Source: Hydrogenovibrio marinus
GTDB lineage: Bacteria; Pseudomonadota; Gammaproteobacteria; Thiomicrospirales; Thiomicrospiraceae
DNA: 64,000 bases
Reading direction: 5' to 3'
NCBI RefSeq assembly: GCF_013340845.1
Contig: NZ_AP020335.1
Location: forward strand, 868,001 to 932,000
Shown here: positions 36,126 through 46,156 of the stretch, in pieces
Layout: each line of letters opens with the position of its first letter
How positions within the stretch are numbered: the first letter of the stretch is position 1
Program-made: the position numbers and the translations under genes
Notes under the pieces: model-generated
Seen by the model: the letters and a program-made list of their open reading frames with translations, nothing else
The model's database searches: none
Told to the model about the DNA's origin: nothing

Positions 36126-38567
36126 CTAACACAGATTTACTCTGCGCGCAGCGAGCGCACACAGTTGTCCCACCGCAATCGATTGGTCGTTTGCCGGAAG
36201 TTTCCGATGGGTTAATAATGTGATTTCCGGCGGTGCCATTTGCCTGAAAAGCCAGATCAACCAACCGTTTTGGCAAACGCCGCCGCTTAGAACAATATAT
36301 TGGAAAGAAAACTTCTCTCTCAGCTGTTCGGCACTCTTAAGTAAGGTTTTGACCAAACAGATATGGAAGCGAGCTGAAACTTGTCCAACGGATAAATGGT
36401 TGTTTAGGTCTTTCAGTATCTGAGGAATAATGGAAGCGGTGTCCAGTAACTGTCGGTTGCTTTGTGGGTTAGTTTCAGTTTGCATGAAATAGGCATTTTC
36501 CCATTCCTTCAGCAGTAATTCTTCATTTAGCAGGCCTTCCAAACGCATGGCGGCTTCACCTTCGTAACTCATACTGTCAAAACAGAGGTCGCAAACGGCT
36601 GCGACCGCGTCGAACAGACGACCTGCCGACGAAGAAAGAGGACTGTTGAGCCCGGATTTTGACATGGAATCCAATAAATCGGTCGGTTTAGTCTGCAGTT
36701 GCCGCAGACTCTTCACTTGCGGATAGCGCTGGATCAGGTTTTCCAAAGAGTCTTGAGTGCGAACGAGCGCATACAGATTCCTCCAGGGTTCTTTATTTGC
36801 TTTGTCTCCGCCTAGTAGAGGACGGGGAGCGAGGTTGCCCAGACGAATGAAATGATCGTAGGTTCCGTAAAGAATTTCTCCGCCCCAAAATGTACCGTCT
36901 TCTCCGAATCCCAATCCGTCCAGAATAATTCCTAAAACTGGCGGAGAACCCAGTGGAATAGCGTTCTCAAACAGGCAGGCGTTCAGGTGGGCATGATGAT
37001 GCTGAATTTCAGTTAGAGTCGCTGCCGGAGCATGTTTTTCCCTGTAGCGGAGGATCTCTTCTTTAACATAATACCCAGGATGTTTGTCGGTGATAATGTG
37101 CTCAGGTTTGAGTTGGTAAAGTTGTTGTAAATCCTGCAATGCCTCGCCGTAAGCTGTTTGGATATCGAAATTTTCCATGTCGCCGAGAAAATGCAAAAGA
37201 GTGATTTCGTTGCCTTTCTGAAAGGCGATGCTGTTTTTCAAATCGCCTCCTGATGCTAGGGTATTTAATGAAGGAAAGCCTTCCGGCATCGTGAAGCGCA
37301 ACGGGGCAAAACCGCGTGATTGGCGCAGGGCTTCGCAGTCATTTCCCTCGACCGAAGTTTTCATTACCGAATCTTCAAGACGGCGGATGATAGGGCGGTT
37401 GTGGGTCAACACTGCATCGGCGAGCTGCATAAGTTCGGCTTCCTTATCATCTCGGTAGATCTGCGGATACCCGCTCAAATTAGCGGAGGTAAAAACCAGG
37501 AGTCTGTTGGGACAGGTCTTCGCCCATGTTGACATCAACATACTGTGTAAGGGGGTATTCGGAAGCATAATTCCCAAGCGTGACTGGTTCGGGGCAACCA
37601 GTTCCGATAGTTCGGAGGGAGGTAATTTTCCCAGTTTCGGCAAAAGGACAATCGGGGCTTGCGTCGAATTCAGTTTTTTTTCGGCCGCTTTGCTGACCTT
37701 TGCATAGCGTTTAACAATATCCATATCCGAAGCCATTAACGCAAAAGGTTTTTGAGGGCGAGATTTTCTTTGTCGAAGTGTTCGGCAAGCGGAGTCGTTG
37801 CCAGCATCACAGACCAGATGAAAACCTCCCAGCCCCTTGATTGCAAGGATCAGTCCTTTTGCCAGATAGTGGCAGACCTGTTCGATCATACGCCAGTTAT
37901 CCGGTTGCGATAGACCGTTTTCCTGCGTATGTGATGTTTCCGAACTTGGAAGGAATTGCGTTAATCTCAGCTGAGGGCCGCAGGCAGGACATGCATTCGG
38001 TTGGGCATGGAAGCGCCGATCAGACGGGTCTTGATATTCCCTTTGGCAGACGGGACACATATTAAAACCGGCCATGCTTGTATATTCGCGATCGTACGGC
38101 ATCGATCGGATAATCGAGTAACGGGGGCCGCAGTGAGTACAGTTGGTGAAGGGGTAGCCATAACGACGGTTTTCGGGGTCAAAAACGTCCCGCAGGCAGG
38201 CGGAGCAGGTGGTGGCATCGGCCAAAACGGCAGTTTGCATAAGTCCGGGACGGCTTTTTTGGATCGTAAAGCCGCAGCAATCTTTCAGTTCGGTAAGTTC
38301 TCTGTGTGTGGCGTTCGGATCGATCCATTCCCAGAGTACCTGATCAACCTGAGCGAGAGCAGGAGCTTGTCCTCTGAGTGCTTCAACAAATTGCTTCTCG
38401 GCTTCGGGGTTGTTTTCACTGTTAATTTTGAGAAATATTTTCACACCAGAAGCGTTGTTCAGAACCCAGCCGCTATAGCCGAACTGTCTTGCAAGCTGCC
38501 AAACAAATGGACGAAATCCAACACCCTGAACAGCTCCAAAGACGGTAATTTGCGCATAGGCGTTCAT
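36126..38567 (-). CDS. hypF: Carbamoyltransferase HypF
   Basis: 813 residues. It makes the carbamoyl group that HypE turns into cyanide. The domains in order are acylphosphatase (GAVQGVGFRPFVW), two zinc fingers (CSAC...CTHC and CPVC...CPAC), a YrdC-like domain, and a Kae1-like domain (HHHAHLNACL, LDGLGFGEDG, SGGVCQN). The ATG at 38567 follows AGGA by 9 bases. The frame start at 38615 lies inside the upstream gene and is rejected. Confidence 0.96.
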   Translation of the reverse strand: MNAYAQITVFGAVQGVGFRPFVWQLARQFGYSGWVLNNASGVKIFLKINSENNPEAEKQFVEALRGQAPALAQVDQVLWEWIDPNATHRELTELKDCCGFTIQKSRPGLMQTAVLADATTCSACLRDVFDPENRRYGYPFTNCTHCGPRYSIIRSMPYDREYTSMAGFNMCPVCQREYQDPSDRRFHAQPNACPACGPQLRLTQFLPSSETSHTQENGLSQPDNWRMIEQVCHYLAKGLILAIKGLGGFHLVCDAGNDSACRTLRQRKSRPQKPFALMASDMDIVKRYAKVSKAAEKKLNSTQAPIVLLPKLGKLPPSELSELVAPNQSRLGIMLPNTPLHSMLMSTWAKTCPNRLLVFTSANLSGYPQIYRDDKEAELMQLADAVLTHNRPIIRRLEDSVMKTSVEGNDCEALRQSRGFAPLRFTMPEGFPSLNTLASGGDLKNSIAFQKGNEITLLHFLGDMENFDIQTAYGEALQDLQQLYQLKPEHIITDKHPGYYVKEEILRYREKHAPAATLTEIQHHHAHLNACLFENAIPLGSPPVLGIILDGLGFGEDGTFWGGEILYGTYDHFIRLGNLAPRPLLGGDKANKEPWRNLYALVRTQDSLENLIQRYPQVKSLRQLQTKPTDLLDSMSKSGLNSPLSSSAGRLFDAVAAVCDLCFDSMSYEGEAAMRLEGLLNEELLLKEWENAYFMQTETNPQSNRQLLDTASIIPQILKDLNNHLSVGQVSARFHICLVKTLLKSAEQLREKFSFQYIVLSGGVCQNGWLIWLFRQMAPPEITLLTHRKLPANDQSIAVGQLCALAARRVNLC

Positions 38568-38586
38568 TGGTTCATGTCCTGCTGCG

Positions 38587-39198
38587 TTATTGCTTAGTAT
38601 TTTGCATGGATTCAATCATGTCTTTCACCGCTTGAGCTTTTTCGTCCTGCTTCAAATGCTCCGGAAGCTTTTCAATCAGTTGTAGCGCGGCCGGAATGTT
38701 GTTTATTTGAACCAGAATTGCCAGCTCAACTAATAAGGCTTCGTCATCATGCGGGTACTTTTGCCGAAAGACTTCGACCAGTTCCACTGCCATATCGAAT
38801 TGTTCAGAGCTTAATAGAAGTTCGACCTGTTGTTGTAGTAAGTTGAGGCGATTTTGTGCTTCACTTAAAACATGGGGTTCGATTAGCAATTCAAACTGTT
38901 GCTTGTTTAGAAGGCCTGTAGCTTGGGCAACGATTTGTTGTTGGTGGAAAATTTTAATATTCGGAATAGACTCGACTTTGCAGAGATCTAGTATCGGTTC
39001 AATTTCTTTATCTTCAATATCAAGCAGAGCTATGTGCAAGCGATCTTCATACTGGGGTGCAAGTTCAGCTAGCATTTTTAGCACGGCATCGCAAGGTTCA
39101 CAGCCAGTAGCTGTAAAAAATACAGCTACTGGAGTGTGCAGTGAACTAGTCAAAACAGCTATATCGAAGTCTTTTACAGGTATTTTTTTCAGGCCCAT
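38587..39198 (-). CDS. Thioredoxin/TPR protein heading the hypF-hupTUV operon
   Basis: 203 residues. A thioredoxin domain with the CxxC site TGCEPC (residues about 32-37) and the SIPNIKIF cis-proline strand is followed from about residue 110 by helical repeats like those of YbbN-type co-chaperones. The gene leads the minus-strand operon with hypF 19 bases behind. A role in folding or redox care of hydrogenase subunits is plausible but inferred. Unlike HupG it keeps both active cysteines. Confidence 0.8.
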   Translation of the reverse strand: MGLKKIPVKDFDIAVLTSSLHTPVAVFFTATGCEPCDAVLKMLAELAPQYEDRLHIALLDIEDKEIEPILDLCKVESIPNIKIFHQQQIVAQATGLLNKQQFELLIEPHVLSEAQNRLNLLQQQVELLLSSEQFDMAVELVEVFRQKYPHDDEALLVELAILVQINNIPAALQLIEKLPEHLKQDEKAQAVKDMIESMQNTKQ

Positions 39199-39264
39199 TG
39201 TCTTTATTATCCTAAAAAGCAGTTAAAATTAATTATTATAAAATTATAAATAGGATGACTTAAT

Positions 39265-39288
39265 ATAGCTAGCTTAATAGCTAGCTTA
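39265..39288. repeat. Tandem 12-bp repeat before the hypF-hupTUV operon
   Basis: ATAGCTAGCTTA occurs twice head to tail, 67 bases before the first gene of the operon. Each unit holds the palindrome TAGCTA. A TATAAT-like -10 box lies between the repeat and the gene at 39243-39248 (minus strand). It may be an operator. Confidence 0.4.
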
Positions 39289-39453
39289 TAAGAATTGACT
39301 TATCCCCTCTGATTTTTTTCAAAAAACCACAACACAGGCAGATAACACAATAGGTTGTCTAAATTAGCTAGTAGATAGATTGTTAATCATTGTATTAAGT
39401 ATGTTTTTGAAGTTGGCAAACAAATACTTGTTTACTTGTTCAAAGCTTTATTA

Positions 39454-39603
39454 ATGTATGAATCGCCATATAGAGTTACTTTATCTAAGCTTATAAATCA
39501 GAAAGGCTACAGCACTACAACTGAAAATATTGATAAGTTGTGTGATTTCTTTGATTGTGAAGTTCAGGATGTTATGCAGAAGGTTAAGTGGGCAACTGAA
39601 TGA
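39454..39603 (+). pseudogene. Fragment of a Cro/C1-type (XRE) regulator
   Basis: A 49-codon frame whose end (LSKLINQKG, then IDKLCDFFDCEVQDVM) resembles the last helices of short XRE-family repressors such as YozG. The first two helices, including part of the helix-turn-helix, are missing. The frame is open further upstream but without a match. The rest of the 39199-39817 interval is AT-rich and shows no gene. Confidence 0.45.
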
Positions 39604-39817
39604 GGGGGAGGGTATCTATTTAAACGGAAGTCACCGTTTGGTCACCGCGATAACTATGGATGTTTAAGCAGCTCAGGGGAAATGATCAATAATGGTTGCT
39701 TTATTGTATGTCTGCTTAAGAGACAGATAGAATGTTTTCTGTAGTACTTGAGGATATATAAGGGTACAGCTATAGTGAAAGAGTGTTGTTGCAAGTTATT
39801 GAAAATATTGAAATAAG

Positions 39818-39894
39818 TGGGGCGAATGACGGGGATCGAACCCGCGACAACAGGAATCACAATCCTGGGCTCTACCAACTGAGCTACATCCGCC
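39818..39894 (-). tRNA. tRNA-His (GTG)
   Basis: On the minus strand the cloverleaf has acceptor stem GCGGATG/CATTCGC, an encoded extra G at position -1, anticodon GTG in the loop TTGTGAT, the T-loop GGTTCGATCC and an encoded CCA end. Confidence 0.96.
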
Positions 39895-39931
39895 ATAGTA
39901 GGCCTTGATGAGTTTGCAACCATCAAAGTAA

Positions 39932-40008
39932 TGGCGCGCCCATCAGGATTCGAACCTGAAACCCTCGCCTTAGAAGGGCGATGCACTATCCAGTTGTGCT
40001 ATGGGCGC
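39932..40008 (-). tRNA. tRNA-Arg (TCT)
   Basis: The minus strand gives acceptor stem GCGCCCA/TGGGCGC, anticodon TCT in the loop CTTCTAA between TCGCC and GGCGA, T-loop GGTTCGAATCC and an encoded CCA. Confidence 0.96.
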
Positions 40009-40061
40009 TCTTTCGAACCTTGTAACTGCACCTAATTAGAAGATAATTAAATGCGGAAAAT

Positions 40062-40138
40062 TGGTCGGAGTAGAGGGATTTGAACCCCCGACCACTTGTA
40101 CCCAAAACAAGTGCGCTACCAGGCTGCGCTATACTCCG
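40062..40138 (-). tRNA. tRNA-Pro (TGG)
   Basis: The minus strand gives acceptor stem CGGAGTA/TACTCCG, anticodon TGG in the loop TTTGGGT, T-loop GGTTCAAATCC and an encoded CCA. The three tRNA genes lie within 321 bases and are probably one transcript. Confidence 0.96.
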
Positions 40139-40298
40139 ATAAGATGCGGCGTATTGTATAGAGCACCACGAATACTGTCAACCTATAAAATTGGATTTTT
40201 TGCAAAAAATAGAGTGAAAGATAATCTTACTTTTAGATTGAATTTTATAAATGCGTTATCATATGCGCCACAAGAAAAACTGTACGGAGAATGTGGTT

Positions 40299-41147
40299 AT
40301 GTCGGCAAAAATTTTAGATGGTAAAGCAATTGCCCTTGAGTTACGTGAATCTATTGCTGAAAAAGTCAAAAAACAGGTTGCGCTTGGTAAGCCTGCGCCT
40401 GGATTAGCGGTTGTTCTCGTGGGTGAAGATCCTGCGTCTCAAATCTACGTTAGAAATAAAAAAATTGCTTGCGAAAAAGCAGGTTTTAACGACGTATCGA
40501 TGGTGTTGCCAGCAGAAACAACGGAAGCAGAATTGCTAGCTATTATTGATGACCTAAATGCTAGAGAAGATGTCCACGGTATTATCGTGCAATCACCAGT
40601 GCCAAAGCACATTGATCCAGAAGTTGTCATCGAGCGTATTGATCCTAAAAAAGATGTTGATGGTTTCCATCCTTATAATGTTGGACGTTTAGCGACTCGT
40701 ATGCCTGTATTGGCGCCGTGTACACCTCATGGTGTCATGACAATGTTGGCAAAAACCGGAATTGAATTACGAGGATTGAATGCTGTTGTTGTTGGTGCTT
40801 CGAATATTGTTGGCGTACCGATGGCATTGGAGCTGCTAAATGTCCGTGCTACTGTCACTGTATGCCACAGTGCAACGAAAGACTTGGCTCAAAAAGTCAG
40901 TGAAGCGGATGTCTTGGTTGTCGGTGTGGGGATTCCTGAACTTGTGAAAGGTGATTGGGTCAAAGAAGGCGCGATTGTTATTGATGTAGGGATGAACAGG
41001 CTGGAAGGCGGACGTTTGGTTGGTGATGTTGAATATGAAGTCGCTAAAGAAAAAGCTAGCTGGATTACGCCAGTTCCAGGTGGCGTTGGTCCAATGACGA
41101 TTGCGACCTTGTTGCAGAATACTTTACAGGCCGCATACGATCTGTAA
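40299..41147 (+). CDS. folD: Methylenetetrahydrofolate dehydrogenase/cyclohydrolase
   Basis: 282 residues. It interconverts methylene- and formyl-tetrahydrofolate with [18 protein letters not shown] holds the catalytic lysine; [17 protein letters not shown] is the nucleotide site; [14 protein letters not shown] is near the end. The ATG at 40299 follows GGAG by 9 bases; the frame's earlier start at 40251 lacks a site. Confidence 0.97.
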   Translation: MSAKILDGKAIALELRESIAEKVKKQVALGKPAPGLAVVLVGEDPASQIYVRNKKIACEKAGFNDVSMVLPAETTEAELLAIIDDLNAREDVHGIIVQSPVPKHIDPEVVIERIDPKKDVDGFHPYNVGRLATRMPVLAPCTPHGVMTMLAKTGIELRGLNAVVVGASNIVGVPMALELLNVRATVTVCHSATKDLAQKVSEADVLVVGVGIPELVKGDWVKEGAIVIDVGMNRLEGGRLVGDVEYEVAKEKASWITPVPGGVGPMTIATLLQNTLQAAYDL

Positions 41148-41170
41148 GTTTTAGTGATTCACTAGTCATA

Positions 41171-41196
41171 AAAGCCCGACATTGTCGGGCTTTTTG
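41171..41196. terminator. Bidirectional terminator between folD and the DUF5610 gene
   Basis: AGCCCGAC and GTCGGGCT form a perfect stem with a 3-base loop, with A runs before and T runs after, so it can serve both convergent genes. Confidence 0.85.
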
Positions 41197-41215
41197 TTGG
41201 CAGCTAATTAAGTTC

Positions 41216-41896
41216 TTAAGCTTCAGTTTGATCCGCTTTGGATGTGCTATCGGATGTCGTTTCAGCATCTTGGTTATTTGGTGTGATACCTAGGTATTGA
41301 TTGGTGAAGTTTTGCATTCCCTGCGTAACCAATCCCCAAGTGCTGTTGAAATTGTCTTTAATTTGGCCGTCAAACACTTTCAGGCTAGAAAGAATATCTT
41401 TAGCTTCATCAAAGCCTTTTTTCAAGCCGCCACCGACAACTTCATTGAACTTATCTATCAAGGCTTGCCCTTGTAATTCAGGGTGAATTTTTTGAAAGCC
41501 GTCCAAAAATGCAGTTGCGCCCGTTACAATGCGGTTTGCAGTGTTTTCTGGCGACCAATACTCAATGCCACCTTGTTGCTTTAACGCTTCTTCGCTAATC
41601 GGTGCTGTATCGGACGAGCTACTACCTGAGCTGGTTTGGTCAGCGGTTAAAATCTCGTTTAACTTGCCAATGGCAGCTTGATAAGTCATCTTCAATGCAT
41701 CACTTGGCGCAGTTTCCTTGTTGCCGAATAGTGATGTCACGATGCTTGCCTGTTGCGAACGGTTAGACGAGCTAATATCCACGCCATATTGTGCCGCTCT
41801 TTGTGCTGCGATATCCAATCCCTTGGTCTTGTTATTGTTTTGGCTTGAATTGTTCTGATAAGCCTGAACTAAGTCATTGATACTGGTTCCTGACAT
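41216..41896 (-). CDS. DUF5610-domain protein
   Basis: 226 residues, low in hydrophobic stretches, with Ser/Thr/Asn-rich ends. The central part (about residues 110-205; YWSPENTANRIVTGATAFLD, then GGGLKKGFDEAKDIL) matches DUF5610, a family of unknown function in motile gammaproteobacteria. AAGGA stands 10 bases before the ATG at 41896; the upstream ATG at 41941 has no site. It is a single gene that converges with folD. Confidence 0.78.
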   Translation of the reverse strand: MSGTSINDLVQAYQNNSSQNNNKTKGLDIAAQRAAQYGVDISSSNRSQQASIVTSLFGNKETAPSDALKMTYQAAIGKLNEILTADQTSSGSSSSDTAPISEEALKQQGGIEYWSPENTANRIVTGATAFLDGFQKIHPELQGQALIDKFNEVVGGGLKKGFDEAKDILSSLKVFDGQIKDNFNSTWGLVTQGMQNFTNQYLGITPNNQDAETTSDSTSKADQTEA

Positions 41897-42156
41897 AATC
41901 AAGTTTCCTTCTGGTCTGGGAAGAATTTCTTCTATCTTCATATTTTTATTCTACGCTTCAGCTAAGTAGCTGAAAAGCATTATATTTTTTTGTATTTTAT
42001 TTATCGGCAGAAGGGGAAGTTTCTTGAGGTTGAACTTTTCCTTGTATTTTTACGGAAGAATTCATTTTTTGTCCGCTAACATGGCTGAATCCAACCGTTA
42101 AAAATGATAGAATTCCTCTTTTTTTATCACAAGCCGTTAATGAGGCTGCAGAGAAG

Positions 42157-43252
42157 ATGGAATTAAACCCGATTTACAGCAAAATCAAAGATTTTTCAGA
42201 GCGTACCCAAGTACTTAGGGGGTATCTTTGACTTCGAAACCAAGCAAGAGCGTTTGATCGAAGTAGAAAGGGAGTTAGAAGACCCGAAAATCTGGAATGA
42301 CCCGGAAAAAGCTCAAGCACTGGGCAAAGAAAAAGCACAACTGGATAACGTTGTTAAAACCATCCAAGACTTGGATGCCAGCCTAGAATCTGCACAAGAA
42401 ATTCTTGAAATGGCAGAGGCTGATGAAGACCAGGAAATGGTTGATGATGTCGTTTCTGAACTAGAGCGTTTGGAGAGCATGCTGGACACGCTGGAATTTC
42501 AGCGTATGTTTTCTGGTGAGTTGGATGCCAACAATTGTTACCTGGAAATCCAAGCGGGTTCCGGTGGTACAGAAGCTCAAGACTGGGCAAACATTCTATT
42601 GAGAATGTATTTGCGCTGGGCGGAGTCGCATAATTTCAAAGCTGAAATCGTGGAAATCTCTGCAGGTGAGGTTGCTGGTATTAAAGGGGCGACTGTTCAT
42701 GTACAGGGTGATTATGCCTATGGTTGGTTAAGAACGGAAACAGGTGTGCATCGTTTGGTGCGTAAGTCCCCATTTGACTCCGGAAACCGCCGCCATACAT
42801 CTTTCGCGTCGGTATTCATTTCCCCTGAAATCGATGACAGTTTTGAGATTGAAATCAACCCAGCTGATTTGAGAATCGATGTTTATCGTGCCAGTGGTGC
42901 AGGTGGTCAGCACGTTAACCGAACAGAGTCAGCAGTACGTATCACACATTTGCCAACCAATACAGTCACCCAGTGTCAAAATGGTCGTTCTCAACACCAG
43001 AACAAAGCTGAGGCGATGAAACAGTTGCGCGCTAAACTATATGAATTAGAGATGCAAAGCCGCAACGAAGAAAAACAGCAGTTGGAAGACAGTAAATCCG
43101 ACATAGGCTGGGGAAGTCAGATTCGTTCTTATGTTTTAGACTCAGGTCGAATCAAAGATTTAAGAACCAATATCGAGACAGGAAATACCGGCGCGGTGTT
43201 GGATGGAGAGTTAGATCAGTTTATTATCCCTAACCTAAAAGCGGGCGTTTAA
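42157..43252 (+). CDS. prfB: Peptide chain release factor 2, programmed +1 frameshift
   Basis: RF2 (364 residues), which reads UGA and UAA stop codons. The first 24 codons end at CTT TGA (42226-42231) after an AGGGGG pseudo-ribosome-binding site. A +1 shift to GAC at 42230 joins them to the main frame. This is the known autoregulation of RF2. The catalytic GGQ is in [18 protein letters not shown]. Confidence 0.97.
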
Positions 43253-43306
43253 GCGATCATTTGAAAGTAAATTATTCTGTAAAAGTTTAAGTTAATAGGA
43301 AATATC

Positions 43307-44833
43307 ATGTCAAAAACCGAGAATCAGTCCCCTGAGCAAGCCAATCCGGTAGACGAAAATAAAATTATTGCAGAGCGTCGTGCGAAGCTAAATGCATTGC
43401 GTTCAGAAGGGCACTCATACCCGAATACATTCAGGCGTCAGGATATTTCTACTGATTTACATGCGAAATACGGCGATATTTCAAAAGAAGACTTAGCAGA
43501 AATGGAACCGGTTCGCGTGAGAGTGGCGGGTCGTATGATGTTGCGTCGTATTATGGGGAAAGCCAGCTTTGCAACTTTGCAAGATACTGAAGGGCGTATC
43601 CAGATTTATGTTACGCGTGATGAGTTGCCAGAAGGTTTCTATAATGAGCAATTTAAAAAGTGGGATTTGGGTGATATCGTCGGTGCAGAAGGGTATTTGT
43701 TCAAAACCAATACCGGCGAGCTATCGGTTCATGTGCAGCAAATCGAGTTGATTACCAAATCTATTCGCCCGTTGCCGGATAAGTTCCATGGCCTGCAAGA
43801 CCAAGAAATCAAATACCGTCAACGTTATGTTGATTTGATTGTGAATGAAGAAAGTCGTAACCGCTTTGTATTACGTTCAAAAATCGTTCAGCACGTTCGT
43901 GAATTTTTGATTGGCAAAGGGTTCATGGAAGTTGAAACACCAATGATGCACGTCATCCCAGGTGGAGCAACCGCTAAGCCTTTTAACACTCACCACAATG
44001 CGCTGGATATGCCGTTGTATTTGCGTATTGCGCCAGAACTTTATCTAAAACGTTTGGTTGTCGGTGGTTTTGAAAAAGTATTCGAAATCAACCGTAGCTT
44101 CCGTAATGAAGGTTTGTCTACAAGACACAATCCAGAGTTCACCATGGTTGAGTTCTATTCAGCTTATACTGACTATCATCAGTTGATGGACTACACAGAA
44201 GAGCTTTTAAAAGAGTTGGCGGAGTTAGCTATTGGTTCGACTAAAGTGCCTTATCAAGGGCAAGAGTTCGACTTTGGTAAGCCATTTGCTCGAATGAGCA
44301 TGAAAGAATCCATTATGCACTTCTATCCAAAGGTCACAGCAGATCAGTTAGCGGATTTGGAGTCGGCACGTGCGTTGGCGAAAGAAATGCATGTTGCTAT
44401 CGATGACTCTTATGGTTTGGGTAAAGTGATTACCGAAATTTTCGAAGAACATGTTGAGACCAAGCTGCAAGATCCAACATTCATTACTGAGTACCCTGCG
44501 GAAGTTTCACCGTTGGCGCGTCGTAATGACCAAGACCCATTTATCACAGATCGTTTTGAGTTGTTTATCGGTGGAAGAGAGTTGGCGAATGGCTTTAACG
44601 AGTTGAACGATGCGGAAGATCAAGCTGAACGCTTCAAGGCGCAGGTTGCTGCGAAAGATGCCGGTGATGATGAAGCAATGCATTATGATGAAGACTATAT
44701 CATCGCGCTAGAGCATGGTATGCCGCCAACAGCGGGTGAAGGGATTGGTATTGACCGTTTGGTAATGTTGTTTACCGATTCTGCCTCCATTAGAGATGTA
44801 TTGTTGTTCCCTCACATGAGGCCAGCTGACTAA
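43307..44833 (+). CDS. lysS: Lysyl-tRNA synthetase (class II)
   Basis: 508 residues. An N-terminal OB-fold anticodon domain ([21 protein letters not shown]) precedes the class II core with motif 2 [20 protein letters not shown] and motif 3 [14 protein letters not shown]. It follows prfB by 54 bases, the same order as in E. coli. Confidence 0.98.
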   Translation: MSKTENQSPEQANPVDENKIIAERRAKLNALRSEGHSYPNTFRRQDISTDLHAKYGDISKEDLAEMEPVRVRVAGRMMLRRIMGKASFATLQDTEGRIQIYVTRDELPEGFYNEQFKKWDLGDIVGAEGYLFKTNTGELSVHVQQIELITKSIRPLPDKFHGLQDQEIKYRQRYVDLIVNEESRNRFVLRSKIVQHVREFLIGKGFMEVETPMMHVIPGGATAKPFNTHHNALDMPLYLRIAPELYLKRLVVGGFEKVFEINRSFRNEGLSTRHNPEFTMVEFYSAYTDYHQLMDYTEELLKELAELAIGSTKVPYQGQEFDFGKPFARMSMKESIMHFYPKVTADQLADLESARALAKEMHVAIDDSYGLGKVITEIFEEHVETKLQDPTFITEYPAEVSPLARRNDQDPFITDRFELFIGGRELANGFNELNDAEDQAERFKAQVAAKDAGDDEAMHYDEDYIIALEHGMPPTAGEGIGIDRLVMLFTDSASIRDVLLFPHMRPAD

Positions 44834-44853
44834 TTCATCTTGGTTTGCCTAAT

Positions 44854-44887
44854 AAAAAAGCCTTTGCAAATGCAAAGGCTTTTTTGT
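44854..44887. terminator. Terminator after lysS
   Basis: AAAAAAGCCTTTGCA pairs with TGCAAAGGCTTTTTT around a 2-base loop, giving T runs on both strands, so it can also end ygfZ transcripts. Confidence 0.9.
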
Positions 44888-44909
44888 TTGTGCTGAATGG
44901 TTTGGCATA

Positions 44910-44949
44910 CCCAACCTGGCAGATTTTTAGCAAAATCTACCAGGTTGGG
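44910..44949. repeat. Long palindrome sharing an 18-base arm with fliO
   Basis: CCCAACCTGGCAGATTTT (44910-44927) and 44932-44949 form an 18-bp stem with one mismatch and a 4-base loop. The reverse complement of the first arm occurs perfectly at 56951-56968 inside fliO. It may belong to a dispersed repeat family. Confidence 0.6.
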
Positions 44950-44969
44950 GTGGTGCTAGATAAGCAAGC

Positions 44970-46034
44970 TTATTCTTCAGCTAGGTCGTAAGGCATAGGC
45001 TCTATAGTCGCAATAGCACCATCTGCCGTTTTCAGGTCTCCTTGAGTGGACTCTAGCGGTTTTAGTGTTGTTACCGCAAGCGCAATAGAACCTTCGTAAA
45101 TGTCTTGACCAATAGATACGATGGTGAACTTGTAGCTGCGCTCTGCACTATCTTGCAAAACCAACTCATCACCAGAAGTCAAAGCTAATGGTTGCGAGAT
45201 ATGCAGTCTTACCATGCGTTTGGTTGCTTTTCCGCGATAGTGCATGCGGGCAATAATTTCTTGCCCAGGGAAGCAACCTTTCTTGAAGTTGATGGCATCA
45301 AGCTTGTCTAGGTTTAAGAATTGCGCCACAAATTCATTAGTTGTATTGGCATTGATTTCTGGTTGTCCTGACACAATGTTCAATAGTGACCAGTCTGGTC
45401 TACCAACGCATTCGCTATTGCCTTTTAAAGTTTCCCAAACTAGTTTGATGGTTTCAAAATCGCCAAACATACTATAGCGGTGGTATGGCCCTGGCAACTT
45501 GACGCCGATAACGCCCTCCAAACCTTCTTTTGACACTTTTTCAACTTGGAAGATGTCTTTGATTTTAGTGGATAGTGCTCGTTGAACATCCAAATCTGCA
45601 AACTCACCGGCATAACCGATTTGGATCATGCTGTTTGAAACATCTTCTAGTTCGGCTTTGGCGCGTAGCTTGAACATCGTTAAACGTTTAAGAATGCTGT
45701 CTTTTAAAGAGTCGTCAAAACTCAGATAAAACGCATCATCCTGTTTGAAAACAGTGATAAGAGCAAGAACTTTCCCCTGTGGTTCACAGTAGGCGGTGAG
45801 CTGGCCTTTTTCATCTGTAACGTCTTTCAAGTCGTTGGAAAACTGACCTTGAAGGAAAGTGAAAGCTTCTTCCCCAGTAACTTTAATTAAAGCTTGGTAA
45901 GAAAGGTCGCTTAAAACTGGACCGTGTTTTATCAGAAAATGCTCTAGTTCAGGGTTGCCGAAATGCTCAATAACCCCGGATTCGTTAAAACTCGCGCCTT
46001 GTTCTTGTAAAAAACTTTTCCATTCGCTATTCAT
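44970..46034 (-). CDS. ygfZ: Folate-binding protein YgfZ
   Basis: 354 residues of the GcvT-like family that uses tetrahydrofolate to support iron-sulfur enzymes such as MiaB. The family motif appears as KKGCFPGQEIIARMHYRG. FLQGQFSND near residue 60 is also typical. The start is ATG at 46034. Confidence 0.94.
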   Translation of the reverse strand: MNSEWKSFLQEQGASFNESGVIEHFGNPELEHFLIKHGPVLSDLSYQALIKVTGEEAFTFLQGQFSNDLKDVTDEKGQLTAYCEPQGKVLALITVFKQDDAFYLSFDDSLKDSILKRLTMFKLRAKAELEDVSNSMIQIGYAGEFADLDVQRALSTKIKDIFQVEKVSKEGLEGVIGVKLPGPYHRYSMFGDFETIKLVWETLKGNSECVGRPDWSLLNIVSGQPEINANTTNEFVAQFLNLDKLDAINFKKGCFPGQEIIARMHYRGKATKRMVRLHISQPLALTSGDELVLQDSAERSYKFTIVSIGQDIYEGSIALAVTTLKPLESTQGDLKTADGAIATIEPMPYDLAEE

Positions 46035-46156
46035 TGTTAGTTTAACCCCGTTTTTTTAGGTGCTCTATTATATACTATTGAACTATGGAAGCTTAATCGG
46101 TAATATCATTTGAAAATGATTAAGCCTGACGCTAAACGTCAGTTTGGAGATAAATT

